35,106 nt of DNA from an uncultured Planctomycetia bacterium (GCA_937871505.1 CALMPF010000015.1:1-35106); one strand, 5' to 3'. Positions 24,818 through 35,051 are shown, counted from the stretch's first letter. Notes: generated from the sequence alone by a model not told the origin. Made by a program: numbers and translations.

Positions 24818-25253
24818 CGCTCTGTGGTTCCTCCCGATGGACTCTGCGGCGGCTGGACCCGCCAGTCGTCGCAGCTCCGTCTCCGACCTGCCTCGCCTCG
24901 GCCTCTCCTAGGCCGGCGGGCTTGCGGGTTGACGCGCACCTTGCGACGTCTCAGACCCGCCCGCACCGAGGCTCCCCATTCACCGCTCCGTCCGCCACGC
25001 TCGATCGGCTCTGCGATCTCTCCGATTTTCGATCTGCGGCGGCTTCCCGCGCCACACCGCGAAGCGACCGCGCGATCCTGAGATCGCGCTGCAGGCTCTT
25101 TCGGGCACGTTGCCGATGCTCAAGTTGTATCGGGCGCCGGGGGCGCCATCAAGCGTTTTCCCGAAACCTCCGCGGCGAGTCCCTTGAGGAGGTGCCCGGC
25201 CGAGTTCGTGCCAAAGTTCACGAACTCGGTTTGGCCGCGCCCAGATCGCCGGC
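24818..25253. other. intergenic region with hairpins
   Basis: A 436-bp gap between the start of the HTH-TPR gene and the end of the dehydratase gene, both on the minus strand. It is slightly less GC-rich than its surroundings. It holds a perfect 8-bp hairpin gcgcgatc-ctga-gatcgcgc (25070-25089), a G/C palindrome near 25131-25146, and the terminator-like hairpin at 25200-25229. The promoter of the HTH-TPR gene must lie here, but no clear -35/-10 pair is visible. I see no gene. Confidence 0.5.
25200..25229. terminator. strong hairpin behind the dehydratase gene
   Basis: Perfect 11-bp arms ccgagttcgtg (25200-25210) and cacgaactcgg (25219-25229) with an 8-nt loop, 24 nt beyond the dehydratase stop on the minus strand. 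A short T run (ggttt) follows on the plus strand only. It probably ends transcription of the dehydratase gene. Confidence 0.55.
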
Positions 25254-26237
25254 TCACGTCGGTGCGATCCGGGTGACCGGCTGCTCGTCGCGTTCACCGA
25301 AGAGCCCATCGAGGTCGACGTTGCCCCCGCAGAGCACCACGCCGAGCGGGTCGAGGCCTGGCAGGCAGCGAATCCGCTCGTCAAGCGCCGCCGCGACCCC
25401 GACGCCGGCGCTGGGCTCGATCACCAGCTTCAGCCGCTCGAAGACCAGTCGCATCGCCTTGCGAATCGCGGTCTCCGAGACCGTCACGATCTCGTCGACG
25501 CAGTCCCGGACCACCGGCCATGTGAGGTCGCCAAGGGCCGTCCGCAGGCCATCGGCGATCGTCGCAGTCGCCAGCGCGGGCTGGCGGCGCCCCGAGAGCT
25601 TTCCGCGATAGGCATCGTCCGCCTCGGCGGGTTCGGCGCCGATGATCCGCACTCCCGGGCGCAGTCCCTTGGCCGCGATCGCGACTCCGGCGATGAGGCC
25701 GCCACCGCCGACGGGGACGATCACGCCGGCGAGATCCGGTCGCTGCTCGAAGAGCTCCAGCGCCAGCGTCCCCTGGCCCGCGATGACGTCCGCGTGGTCG
25801 TACGGAGGAATCAGCGTCGCGCCGCTCGCCGCGACGAGCTCGGATGCGGCGCGCTCGCGAGCCTGCTGCGTCGGCGCGCAGAACACGATCGCTGCGCCGT
25901 AGCCGCGCACGGCGTCGACCTTCACGCGCGGCGAGTTCTCCGGCATCACGATGGTCGCAGGAACGCCGCGCAGCCGAGCGGCGAGCGCCAAGGCCTGGGC
26001 GTGATTGCCGCTCGAGTGCGTCACGACGCCGCGGCGCGCAGCCTCCTCGGAGAGCCTGAAGACCGCATTGCAGGCGCCGCGGAACTTGAACGCGCCGACC
26101 TTCTGGAAGTTCTCGCACTTGAAGACCAGCCGTCGACCCGCGAGCGCATCGAGCGCGCCGCAGGTCGCCACCGGGGTGCGGTGCACCAGCGGGCGGATGC
26201 GGTCATGGGCTGCGACGATGTCCTGGAGCGTGGTCAC
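25254..26237 (-). CDS. PLP-dependent threonine/serine ammonia-lyase (fold type II)
   Basis: Fold-type II PLP enzyme that deaminates threonine or serine; serine racemase and 3-hydroxyaspartate ammonia-lyase are close relatives. The GTG at 26237 gives 327 aa beginning 'TTLQDIVAAHDRIRPLVHRT', the usual start of the family; the frame to 26480 is spurious. The PLP lysine is Lys51 in 'GAFKFRGA'. The cofactor ring loop is 'SSGNHAQALALAA' and the phosphate loop 'VPVGGGGLIAG'. The enzyme lacks the C-terminal ACT regulatory domain, so it is the short, catabolic-type form rather than the isoleucine-regulated biosynthetic one. 'VLCGGNVDLDGL' near the end is typical. It diverges from the DinB-like gene over 236 bp. 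Confidence 0.92.
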   Translation of the reverse strand: MTTLQDIVAAHDRIRPLVHRTPVATCGALDALAGRRLVFKCENFQKVGAFKFRGACNAVFRLSEEAARRGVVTHSSGNHAQALALAARLRGVPATIVMPENSPRVKVDAVRGYGAAIVFCAPTQQARERAASELVAASGATLIPPYDHADVIAGQGTLALELFEQRPDLAGVIVPVGGGGLIAGVAIAAKGLRPGVRIIGAEPAEADDAYRGKLSGRRQPALATATIADGLRTALGDLTWPVVRDCVDEIVTVSETAIRKAMRLVFERLKLVIEPSAGVGVAAALDERIRCLPGLDPLGVVLCGGNVDLDGLFGERDEQPVTRIAPT

Positions 26238-26473
26238 GGGGCGCGGACCGAGATCGTAACCCGGCGCCGCCGCGCCGCCCGGCGTACCGTCGCGGATCGC
26301 GCCTCGCGACGTCGGACGCGCCGCCTGCAACGGGCCGGATCGGGCGCGTCCGACGGGAGGCGCGCATCCGGACGTGCGGCGCCGCGCCGGCTCGGCGCAC
26401 GCGGTGCGGCCCCTGTCGGCCGTTTCCCGGCTCCCAGTCTGCCCCGCGGCACGCGCCGCAGGACCCCTCCGCC

Positions 26474-26980
26474 ATGTCAACCAGCGCCGTCGAGATCATC
26501 CGCCGCATGCATGACCATCGCCTCTGGGTGCGGACGCGGCTGCTCGAGGTCGGCTCGGCGCTCCCGGAGACGGACCTCCGTCGCACGTTCCCGATCGGGC
26601 TCGGAAGCGTCCATGCATCGCTCGCGCACCTCTACGGCGCGGAGTTCGTCTGGGAGGCCGCCCTCGGCGGAGAGATCGGTCCGCGCTTCCCCCAGCCCGA
26701 CGACTTCCCCGACCTCGCGTCGCTCCTGCGCGCGTGGAGCGATCTCGACGAGCGCTGGGCCGTGCGGCTCGCCGCCCTCGACGCTGCGGAACTGGCCCGC
26801 CCGGTGACGCGCAGGAACCTTGCCGGAGTCGTCATGACCACGCCCGCCCGCGACGTGTACGTCCACGTCTGCATGCACGCCTTCTACCACACCGCGCAGC
26901 TCGTCAACATGTTGCGGCATCTCGGCGTCTCGGAGCTGCCTGAGACCAACTTCATCACGTACGCCCGCGAGGGGCACTGA
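26474..26980 (+). CDS. DinB-like (YfiT-fold) protein
   Basis: A 168-aa four-helix-bundle protein of the DinB/YfiT superfamily, usually metal-binding with three His residues. Candidate ligands are seen in 'SLAHLYGAEFVWE' (first His) and 'VCMHAFYHTAQLVNMLRHLG' (two His spaced by three residues), the usual arrangement. Members act as thiol-dependent transferases or hydrolases in detoxification, or have no known role. The ATG at 26474 is chosen, with the helical N-terminus 'EIIRRMHDHRLWVRTRLLEV'. It is a single gene; the substrate cannot be predicted. Confidence 0.87.
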   Translation: MSTSAVEIIRRMHDHRLWVRTRLLEVGSALPETDLRRTFPIGLGSVHASLAHLYGAEFVWEAALGGEIGPRFPQPDDFPDLASLLRAWSDLDERWAVRLAALDAAELARPVTRRNLAGVVMTTPARDVYVHVCMHAFYHTAQLVNMLRHLGVSELPETNFITYAREGH

Positions 26981-27330
26981 ACGCTCCAGCGCCCGGGCTC
27001 GCGACAATGGCAAGGGGCGACGAAGGCGGGGGGCGACGAACGCGCGGGGCGAAGAAGGAAAGGGGCGACGCAGCCAAGGGGCGCGGGACTCGGCCCGCAT
27101 GGCGGCGCCTCGCGTCCGGCCTGTTCCCGTCCCGCCGAGTCCCGCTCCGGGAACTCTCTCCCGACAGCTTCGGCCCACGGGCGAAGCGTCGCCCGGCGGA
27201 GGGCACCGAGCGTGCAGCGCCGAAGTCGGTGCCGCAGCGAGGGTGTTCTCCGTGGGATCGGCGTCTATAGTTGCCTCCGGTTTTTTCGCCCGGCGCCGCG
27301 TCGCGGCGCGTCCTTCGGAGACCCCGATCC
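26981..27330. other. intergenic region with purine-rich repeats and an inverted repeat
   Basis: A 350-bp gap before the DNA alkylation repair gene. The first part has irregular ggggcgacg-type repeats (27014-27080). A perfect 11-bp inverted repeat, gcgggactcgg (27083-27093) and ccgagtcccgc (27135-27145), encloses 41 nt. A T-run (ggttttttcg, about 27279-27288) follows a 'tctatag' sequence that might act as a -10 element. No protein gene is supported. Confidence 0.45.
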
Positions 27331-28485
27331 ATGCCGACCCGTCCCGCTTCGACTCGGACTTCCGCCGCAGCTCGCGCGGCCCGCGCCGCCGGAGGCAGCA
27401 GGGGGGCGAAGGGGCGGGTGGCCGGTCGCGGAGCAGGCACGGCAAAGGTCCGCACCGGCTCGTCGGGCGCGGTTCCAGTCGCGAAGGCGCCGAAGCGAGC
27501 TGCGGCGGCGCCGGCACGTCCAGCGCCCGTGCTCCAAGGGCGGGCGACCCCGGGGGCTGGTGCGAAGCGCGCTTCTCGAGGCGGTGCGGGCGACGGCGCA
27601 GGAGCCACCGCGAACGGCACGATCGCCCGAGGTGGCGCCGCGGCAGCGGGCAAACCACCGACGCCGAAGAAGCGCGCCGCGACGGCGAAAGCCGAGACCG
27701 TCGCTCAGGCCACCGCGAAGCCGACCCCTCCCGCGAGGCCGCCGCTTCCGCGCCGGCCGCTCGGCGCGGTCGCATCGATCACGACCGATCCCAACCCGAC
27801 GGCGTCGCCATCGACTCCGACGCTCGGAAAGATCATGGTCGACCTCAAGGCCGCCGCCGACGAGCAGCAGCGGACGCACTACCTCCGGCACGGCGTGAAG
27901 CCGCCGATGTTCGGCGTCCCCGCAGCCGTCCTGCGCGGCGTCGCCAAGCAGGTCAAGCGCAACCAGCCGATCGCCGAAGCCCTCTGGGCCAGCGGCAACC
28001 ATGATGCCCGCATTCTCGCGACGATGATTGCGGACCCCGCGCTCTGCGCGCCCGAGACGCTCGAGCGCTGGTGCCGGACGACGGAGAACGCGCTGCTCGC
28101 GGAGACGCTCGGCGCCTTCGCAGCGACGTTCGAGAATCCTCTGCCGCGGATCGACCAGTGGTGCCGCGACCGCGGCGAGTTCGTCCGCGCCACCGGCTAC
28201 TACGCCGCCATCGCGCTTGTCCGCGCGGGCGGGGGCGTTCCCGCAGAGTGGGTGCAGAAGCGGATCGGCGCCGTCGCGAAGGACATGAACGGGGCCGCCA
28301 ACCGCGCCCGCGAGGCGATGGCCCGCGCGCTCGTGGCGTTCGGGTCAGGGCGGGATGGGACGTTCGCCGCCGCCATGACGGTCGCAAAGCGGCTGGGGAT
28401 CGTCGACATCGATCACGGCGAGGCCGGCGTCAAGGAGCTTGACCTCGTCGCCGAGCTGACCAAGGCCCGCGCGAAGCGCAAGTAG
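27331..28485 (+). CDS. AlkD-like DNA alkylation repair protein with long basic disordered tail
   Basis: The C-terminal ~220 residues match the HEAT-repeat DNA alkylation repair family: 'LKAAADEQQRTHYLRHGVKP', 'MFGVPAAVLRGVAKQVKRNQ', 'LWASGNHDARILATMIAD', 'RGEFVRATGYYAAIALVRAG' and a final basic helix. Such proteins excise bulky or cationic alkylated bases. The first ~165 residues are a low-complexity Ala/Pro/Gly/Lys/Arg tail with 'PKKRAA' type motifs, reminiscent of histone H1-like C-termini and probably binding DNA non-specifically. The ATG at 27331 was chosen, with GGAG about 10 nt before it, giving 384 aa. The catalytic residues of AlkD were not individually identified, so activity is inferred from the family. 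Confidence 0.85.
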   Translation: MPTRPASTRTSAAARAARAAGGSRGAKGRVAGRGAGTAKVRTGSSGAVPVAKAPKRAAAAPARPAPVLQGRATPGAGAKRASRGGAGDGAGATANGTIARGGAAAAGKPPTPKKRAATAKAETVAQATAKPTPPARPPLPRRPLGAVASITTDPNPTASPSTPTLGKIMVDLKAAADEQQRTHYLRHGVKPPMFGVPAAVLRGVAKQVKRNQPIAEALWASGNHDARILATMIADPALCAPETLERWCRTTENALLAETLGAFAATFENPLPRIDQWCRDRGEFVRATGYYAAIALVRAGGGVPAEWVQKRIGAVAKDMNGAANRAREAMARALVAFGSGRDGTFAAAMTVAKRLGIVDIDHGEAGVKELDLVAELTKARAKRK

Positions 28486-28520
28486 CCGGTCCCGGCGCCG
28501 TGCTCGCCGATGTGCGGGGC

Positions 28521-29306
28521 TCACGGCGCTGCGCCGTGCGCGAGCCGCACCCACTCCGCGCGGATTTTCCGGAACTCGGCCCAGGTCGGCGTGGTGCGGC
28601 GCCGGCCCGGCCCTTGGGGCGTCGCCGCTCCGGAGAGCTCGCTCCAGCGAGCGCAGACGTCGGAGAGGCGCGCGGCGCTGTGGCTCAGCAGGTCGGCGTA
28701 GGTTGCGGCGACCGTCTCTCGAAGCGAGCCGCGGAAGAGGATCGGTCGCTCGACGCGCTCCACGATGGCGCCCCCGTCGATGGCGCGATCGACCCGATGG
28801 ATCGTGTAGCCGGTGGTTCGCCGACCTTCGAAGAGCGACCAGATGACCGCCTGCGCGCCGCGGCGCTCCGGGAGCAGCTCGTGATGGACGTTGACGAAGC
28901 CCTCCGCGAGCGACTCGAATGTCGGCGGCGCGATCCACGCGTTCCCGAGGGAGAGCCCGAGGGATGCGCCGCTCGCCGCGAGCGCCGCGGCGACTTCGGG
29001 GTCGTTCACCGCCCGGACCGTCCGCAGCGCGATGCGCAGGCGAGCGCACAGCTCCGCGACCGGCTCCGTCGGCAGGACCGCCTCGACGTCGGCGCCGTAC
29101 CAGCGCCGCATGCGGAGCCCGTTGATCGCCCCCAGGAGGCCGATCCGCCGCACCTTGCGGAGGACCTGCCGCAGCCGCGCCCGCCGCGTCGCGACCCCCG
29201 CCTCGGCGCGCACCACGACGGCGATCTCGATCCCGCCGCGGACGAGCGCGTCGATGGCGAGCGAGGGAAAGCCGCGCTCGAGCGAGGTCAGGATGGCGAC
29301 GCGCAT
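28521..29306 (-). CDS. formyltransferase-family protein (methionyl-tRNA formyltransferase-like fold)
   Basis: A 261-aa protein with the N10-formyl-THF formyltransferase fold. The catalytic triad is visible as Asn139 and His141 in 'FVNVHHELLPERRGAQAVIW' and Asp177 in 'HRVDRAIDGGAIVERV'. It lacks the C-terminal tRNA-binding domain of Fmt, and its N-terminus diverges, so it probably formylates an amino-sugar or another small amine rather than Met-tRNA. It starts inside the deacetylase gene (overlap 29288-29306). A deacetylase exposing an amine and a formyltransferase capping it would form a logical pair in sugar modification; that is inference. Confidence 0.86.
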   Translation of the reverse strand: MRVAILTSLERGFPSLAIDALVRGGIEIAVVVRAEAGVATRRARLRQVLRKVRRIGLLGAINGLRMRRWYGADVEAVLPTEPVAELCARLRIALRTVRAVNDPEVAAALAASGASLGLSLGNAWIAPPTFESLAEGFVNVHHELLPERRGAQAVIWSLFEGRRTTGYTIHRVDRAIDGGAIVERVERPILFRGSLRETVAATYADLLSHSAARLSDVCARWSELSGAATPQGPGRRRTTPTWAEFRKIRAEWVRLAHGAAP

Positions 29307-30250
29307 CGGCCCTCGATGATCTCATCCCATCCTTCCGGCCAGCCGCTGGCCTGGCCGTCGTGCCGGCAGCCGGCGCTCCGCTGCCGTCGGGCGTTGGCCG
29401 CGATGAAGTGAAGCGTGTGGCGCACGGGCCACGCCGCCACGACGTTGTCGCGCCGGAGACACGCCCGCGGCGCCAGCGCGCCGGCGTGGCGCCCTCGGAG
29501 CGCCGATGCGATCGAGCGATGGCCGCTGCGCCAGATCGCGGCTACCGCCTCCGGCGAGATGTTCGCGATCCCCCCGTAGGGCCATGCGAAGTGCTCGCAG
29601 ATGCCGAGACGGCGCCTGAGCGTCTCGGCGGCCCCCGCGATCTCCTCCTCATGCTCCGCGGCATCGCAGCGGGCGAGGTTGACGTGGCCTTGGGTGTGGT
29701 TGCCGACTTCGTGGCCCATCGATCGGAGCGACTCCAGCCCGTCCCAGTCGAGGAACGGCGTGACCGGATAGTGAAGTCGCTCGTGACAGAAGCTCCGGAG
29801 CCGCGCGGGTCGCGTCTCCCCCACGATGCCGGGGCAGACGAAGAAGCACGCGCGGGCGCCGTGCTCGGCGAGGATCCGGGCCGCCGCGGCACAGCTTGCG
29901 CGGCCGTCGTCGAACGAGAAGGTCACCGCCGGCGCGTCGACGCGTCCCGCGCGCAGCGACTCGATCGCCTCGCCGTACCCGAGGAATCGATGCGTCTGGG
30001 CGAGTCTTCGCAGGAGCCTCGAGAAGGACTCGACCTCGTCGTCGAAGAGGTGATGCAGCAGGAGGAACTGCACGCCGGGGAGGCGAAGATCACGGTCGGC
30101 CGACCCCGTCAGCGTCTCGACGGCGCAGCAGGCGTCGAGGGCCGCATGCCGGAGTCGGTCGCGCAGCGTCGGGCGGTGATAGTCGCGCCACCGATCGACG
30201 GGAGCGTCGCCGCGGGCGTGGACCCATCGATTCTCGCGGTCGGCATCCAT
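29288..30250 (-). CDS. polysaccharide deacetylase (NodB/CE4 family)
   Basis: Removes N-acetyl groups from amino-sugar polymers or lipids. The ATG at 30250 (MDADRENRW) gives 320 aa; the longer frame is not supported. CE4 motif 1 is 'TFSFDDGRASC' with Asp114 (base) and Asp115 (metal). Motif 2 is 'HTQGH' with His185 and His189 as metal ligands. Motif 3 is near 'FAWPYGG'. No signal peptide is evident, unlike many secreted members, so it may act in the cytoplasm on a nucleotide- or lipid-linked precursor. Its last 19 nt overlap the formyltransferase gene. Confidence 0.9.
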   Translation of the reverse strand: MDADRENRWVHARGDAPVDRWRDYHRPTLRDRLRHAALDACCAVETLTGSADRDLRLPGVQFLLLHHLFDDEVESFSRLLRRLAQTHRFLGYGEAIESLRAGRVDAPAVTFSFDDGRASCAAAARILAEHGARACFFVCPGIVGETRPARLRSFCHERLHYPVTPFLDWDGLESLRSMGHEVGNHTQGHVNLARCDAAEHEEEIAGAAETLRRRLGICEHFAWPYGGIANISPEAVAAIWRSGHRSIASALRGRHAGALAPRACLRRDNVVAAWPVRHTLHFIAANARRQRSAGCRHDGQASGWPEGWDEIIEGRCASPS

Positions 30251-30587
30251 GCGCTGGGGCCAGCATACTTCCGCCGGCGCGCGACGGAGCCGGGCGCCGC
30301 CAAGCGCAGCGGTCCGAAGAGGTCCGCGGCGGGCCGCCGGGAGCGCGCGCCGTGCAGACCGGCAACCGCCGAAGCGCTTTCGGGTTGCAGGCGATCGGCG
30401 GCGGCGCGGCGCCGGCCTCCGCGCTCCGCGTGCAGATTCTCGTCGACGCGCGTGAGTGGCGGGGCGGGCTCCCGTTCTGAGGCCGCCCGTGACCAGTTGA
30501 CTCGGGCTCGCCTCACTCGGGCCGCCGCTGTGCGGGACGACTTCCGCCGGGTTCGGCTCGATCGCTCTCAACCTGAAGGAGACCATC
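30251..30587. other. divergent intergenic region
   Basis: A 337-bp gap between the deacetylase gene (minus) and the dockerin-repeat protein gene (plus). A TTGACT at 30497-30502 could be a -35 element for the plus-strand gene, but no -10 stands out at the right distance. I see nothing else beyond GC-rich sequence. Confidence 0.4.
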
Positions 30588-31850
30588 ATGAAGCACCGTT
30601 CCTCCCCCGCTCGCCTGCGCGGAGTCGCACTCGCTCCGCTCCGACTGCTCTGCGCGTCGGCGATCGCGTCGCTCGCAGGGAGCGCCTTCGCCGGGAACTT
30701 CTGTCTCGTCGCCGATCTGGATGGATCGGGCGCCATCGACGGAGCCGATCTCGGCGCCCTGCTTGCCGCGTGGGGACCCGTCGGCGGCGGCGGCCCCGCC
30801 GACTTCAACGGCGATGGCGTCGTCGACGGGGCCGACCTCGGGACGCTCCTGAGCTCCTGGGGAAGCACGATCAACGACTGCTACGAGGCCAAGGCGATCG
30901 AGCCCGCCTCGGCGGCGCCGGGCGAGATCGTGAAGATCATCGGCTCCTTCGCGTGGACCAACCCGCTGGACTACTGCGCGGTCGCGATGACCGAAGACGG
31001 CGAGGTGATTCCCTTCGAGGTCTTCAGCGCCACGCCCGAGGCCCTGCTCTGCCGCGTCGGCCCGTCGCGGCCCGGAATCGGCCCGGGCAAGGTGATGCTC
31101 GGCCTCGGCCTCGGGAGCCAGGGCGGCGTCGCGTTCCCGCCCGGCACGAACGGGTCGGACGAGGTCTGGTCGTGGGAGGCTTCCGGTCCCGGCGAGATGT
31201 ACGACATCGACTTCACGCCCGTCGACGCGGGGGCCCCCATCAGCGGCACCTTCTACGGCTCGCTGGTCAACGGTCAGCTCTGCGTCACCATCAGCGGCGA
31301 CTGTCCGCCCGGCACCAAGCTCCGCATCTGGCCGCGCGCGCACCACTACGGCGACGGCACGCCCAACGACCCGTACATCGGCTACGACTGCTACATCCCC
31401 TGCGTGGAGATCGTCGGCGGCGCGAGCGAGCTCGACTGCGCGCAGGCGATCTGCGCAGCGATCGAGGCGGCGTACCTCGCGCACCAGCCCAATCCGATCG
31501 TGATCAACTGCACGGTGACCCCGGTCCTGGGCGGCACGAAGCTGACCCTTTCGCTTCCCGGCCTCCTCATCGACTGGGGAATGTTCAACATCGAGGTGCT
31601 CCCCGACTCGACCATCTGCGGCAGCACCGACTGCGGCGCGACGCCGGACTGCCCCTGCGACCTCAACGGCGACGGCCGCGTCGACCTGGCAGACTTCATC
31701 ATCATCGAGAAGCAGTTCGGCCAGATCTGCGGCGGAGCCGGCGGCAAGAAGGGCGGCACCTGCTGCGGCGACCTCAATGGCGACGGCGTGATCAACCAGA
31801 TCGACGTCAACCTGTTCTTCAACAACTGCGTCTTCGGCGACTGCCCGTGA
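30588..31850 (+). CDS. secreted protein with dockerin-like calcium-binding repeats at both ends
   Basis: A 420-aa exported protein. The ATG at 30588 has AAGGAG a few nt before it. The signal peptide is 'LRLLCASAIASLAGSAFAG', cleaved near residue 36. Directly after it come two EF-hand-like dockerin repeats: 'DLDGSGAIDGADLGALLAAW' and 'DFNGDGVVDGADLGTLLSSW'. A second pair sits at the C-terminus: 'DLNGDGRVDLADFIIIEKQF' and 'DLNGDGVINQIDVNLFFNNC'. The middle (about 100-350) is beta-rich, with 'IEPASAAPGEIVKIIGS' like an IPT/TIG start and many Cys. Such repeats are common in secreted planctomycete proteins and need not imply a cellulosome. Function is unknown. Confidence 0.88.
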   Translation: MKHRSSPARLRGVALAPLRLLCASAIASLAGSAFAGNFCLVADLDGSGAIDGADLGALLAAWGPVGGGGPADFNGDGVVDGADLGTLLSSWGSTINDCYEAKAIEPASAAPGEIVKIIGSFAWTNPLDYCAVAMTEDGEVIPFEVFSATPEALLCRVGPSRPGIGPGKVMLGLGLGSQGGVAFPPGTNGSDEVWSWEASGPGEMYDIDFTPVDAGAPISGTFYGSLVNGQLCVTISGDCPPGTKLRIWPRAHHYGDGTPNDPYIGYDCYIPCVEIVGGASELDCAQAICAAIEAAYLAHQPNPIVINCTVTPVLGGTKLTLSLPGLLIDWGMFNIEVLPDSTICGSTDCGATPDCPCDLNGDGRVDLADFIIIEKQFGQICGGAGGKKGGTCCGDLNGDGVINQIDVNLFFNNCVFGDCP

Positions 31851-32440
31851 TCGTGCGCTGCGACGGCGCGAAGCTCGGCAAGCCCCCGCGGCGCGCCGCG
31901 CATACCACCGCGACCCGCGACGGCCGGCGCTGATCGCCTCGCCGCAGTGCAGATCCGCGACAGGACTGGGGGGGCGGGCGATCGACCGACGATCGCCCGC
32001 CCCCGCCTGCAAGGCGCCCTCGCCACAGGCCGGAGTGCCTGACCTCGGCGCGAAGCGGCGGAAGATTGGCCCGACGGCGATCGAGCCCCGCGGCAATCGA
32101 GCACGCAGCCCCGCTGGCCGAGGGGCGTGCATGACCGACTCCGCGGCCATCTTCGGTGCGCGGCCACTCTCGGTGCGCAGCCTTCCAGGCCGCCTCTGAT
32201 GGTCCGTCGCGCTCGCGTCCACGTCGGCGCCGGACTCGGGCCGCGCCGAACCCGACATGCGGCGGTGCCGACCGTCGTCCGAAGCGAGTCCCGTGGAGCA
32301 GGAGCGGCCCGGGGGGCCGCGCACCTGCGACCGCGGAGTTGCAACCGCGGAGTTGGGACCGCGGAATCGGTCATGCGCCCTCGGGCGTGAGGCCGGTCCG
32401 CGCGCTCGGAGGTCGGCCGGACTCGGCTACACTCGATCCG
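31851..32440. other. intergenic region before the TPP riboswitch
   Basis: A 590-bp non-coding stretch. It holds the 15-bp hairpin at 31970-32004; a 29-bp segment at 32004-32032 resembling the right end of the family 1 foldback (23 of 29 matches, all differences transitions to G or C); a short tandem repeat of accgcggagttg at about 32329-32370; and a possible -10 element tacact at 32428-32433 ahead of the riboswitch. Frames open across it are shadows with no family features. Confidence 0.5.
31970..32004 (+). terminator. perfect 15-bp hairpin behind the dockerin-repeat gene
   Basis: Arms gggggcgggcgatcg (31970-31984) and cgatcgcccgccccc (31990-32004) enclose the loop accga. It lies about 120 nt after the stop and has no U-tract. 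It is the strongest simple hairpin in the window and a likely transcription terminator. Confidence 0.65.
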
Positions 32441-32524
32441 TTCGCTCGGGGCGCCGACGACGCTCGTCGGCTGAGAAGCACCCGTTGAACCTGATCCGGT
32501 TTGCACCGGCGGAGGGAAGCGAGC
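32441..32524 (+). promoter_or_regulatory. TPP riboswitch (THI element) before thiC
   Basis: The conserved thiamine-pyrophosphate aptamer is clear. P1 arm tcgct (32442-32446) pairs with agcga near 32519-32523. The CTGAGA core is at 32471-32476, ACCC at 32480-32483, GAACCTGATC at 32487-32496, the P4/P5 hairpin is ccgg-tttgca-ccgg, and GGAGGGAA closes the site before P1. It lies 63 nt before the thiC start, leaving just enough room for a short expression platform. By family knowledge it turns thiC off when TPP is plentiful. The second half of the site is the usual pyrophosphate-sensing arm. Confidence 0.94.
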
Positions 32525-32587
32525 GCTGCACGGGCCGATCTCGACCAACTGCGGCGTTCCGACCCCTCCCCTCGCGAGGAGTCGGCC

Positions 32588-34549
<1,962 letters not shown>

Positions 34550-34637
34550 CGTGTGCCGCGAGCGGACCGGGTGCGCCTCTGCCCCGGGCCCCGGCTGCGC
34601 CGCGCACGCGGCTTCGCCTGCATTCAGGAGCACACAC

Positions 34638-34814
34638 ATGCTTGGCTGGGCTCTCACCTTCCTCATCGTTGCGATCGTCGCCGCGATCCTCGGCTTCACC
34701 GGCATTGCCGGGGCCGCGACCGACATCGCGAAGATCCTCTTCTTCATCTTCATCGTCGTCTTCCTCGTGAGCCTGGTTCTGGGCCTGGTCCGAGGCAAGG
34801 TTCCCAAGGCCTGA
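34638..34814 (+). CDS. DUF1328 family small membrane protein (58 aa)
   Basis: A 58-residue protein with two hydrophobic helices, '[20 protein letters not shown]' and '[19 protein letters not shown]', joined by 'GAATDIAK'. The pattern 'W...[18 protein letters not shown].a..[11 protein letters not shown].F' is the DUF1328 (YtjA) signature. The ATG at 34638 is preceded by a good ribosome binding site (AGGAG, 8-9 nt away). Located in the inner membrane. Function is unknown; some members respond to stress. It starts 88 nt after thiC and may have its own promoter. Confidence 0.93.
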   Translation: MLGWALTFLIVAIVAAILGFTGIAGAATDIAKILFFIFIVVFLVSLVLGLVRGKVPKA

Positions 34815-34848
34815 CGTGGGCCGACGCGTGTGGGCTCCAGCGCTCACG

Positions 34849-34863
34849 CCCCGCGCAGCGGGG
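34849..34863 (+). terminator. short GC hairpin behind the DUF1328 gene
   Basis: ccccgc-gca-gcgggg, immediately followed by gctt and then the foldback element. It is terminator-like in position, about 34 nt after the stop, with only two T residues behind it. Confidence 0.4.
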
Positions 34864-34867
34864 GCTT

Positions 34868-35051
34868 AGCACTACAGCGCTGGACCTCGTCTGCTGCGGC
34901 CGCCCGGATGCGGCATTCTGGCGGCGTCGCAGCTCGGCTTCGGGCCTCGACGTAGCACTGCGGCTACGCCGTCGGCCCGATGCCTTCGCTTCTCCTTGCC
35001 AGAAGCCGCCCCGAGCTGCCTCGCGACGACGCGTTCCAGCGCTGGAGTGTC
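34868..35051 (+). repeat. foldback element, family 2, copy B (184 bp)
   Basis: An imperfect palindrome with outer arms agcactacagcgctgga against tccagcgctggagtgtc, and inner arms cggcattctggc (34911-34922) against gccagaagccg (34998-35008). The central hairpin is cgggcc...gtag-cactgcgg-ctac...ggcccg, with the loop at 34956-34963. The loop cactgcgg is the same as in family 1. It is a diverged relative of 21486-21681, with the same inner blocks (ctgctgcgg, ttcgct-ctccttgc, cctcgcgacg, gcgctggagtg) but different, internally complementary arm tips. It lies 53 nt behind the DUF1328 gene in the same orientation. The last ~55 bp of the window hold nothing recognisable. Confidence 0.78.

Noticed and set aside
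24922..25253. Plus-strand ORF starting in the 25 kb intergenic region
   Set aside because: The frame runs on as an antisense shadow of the dehydratase gene; composition is Arg/Ser-rich with no motif or ribosome binding site.
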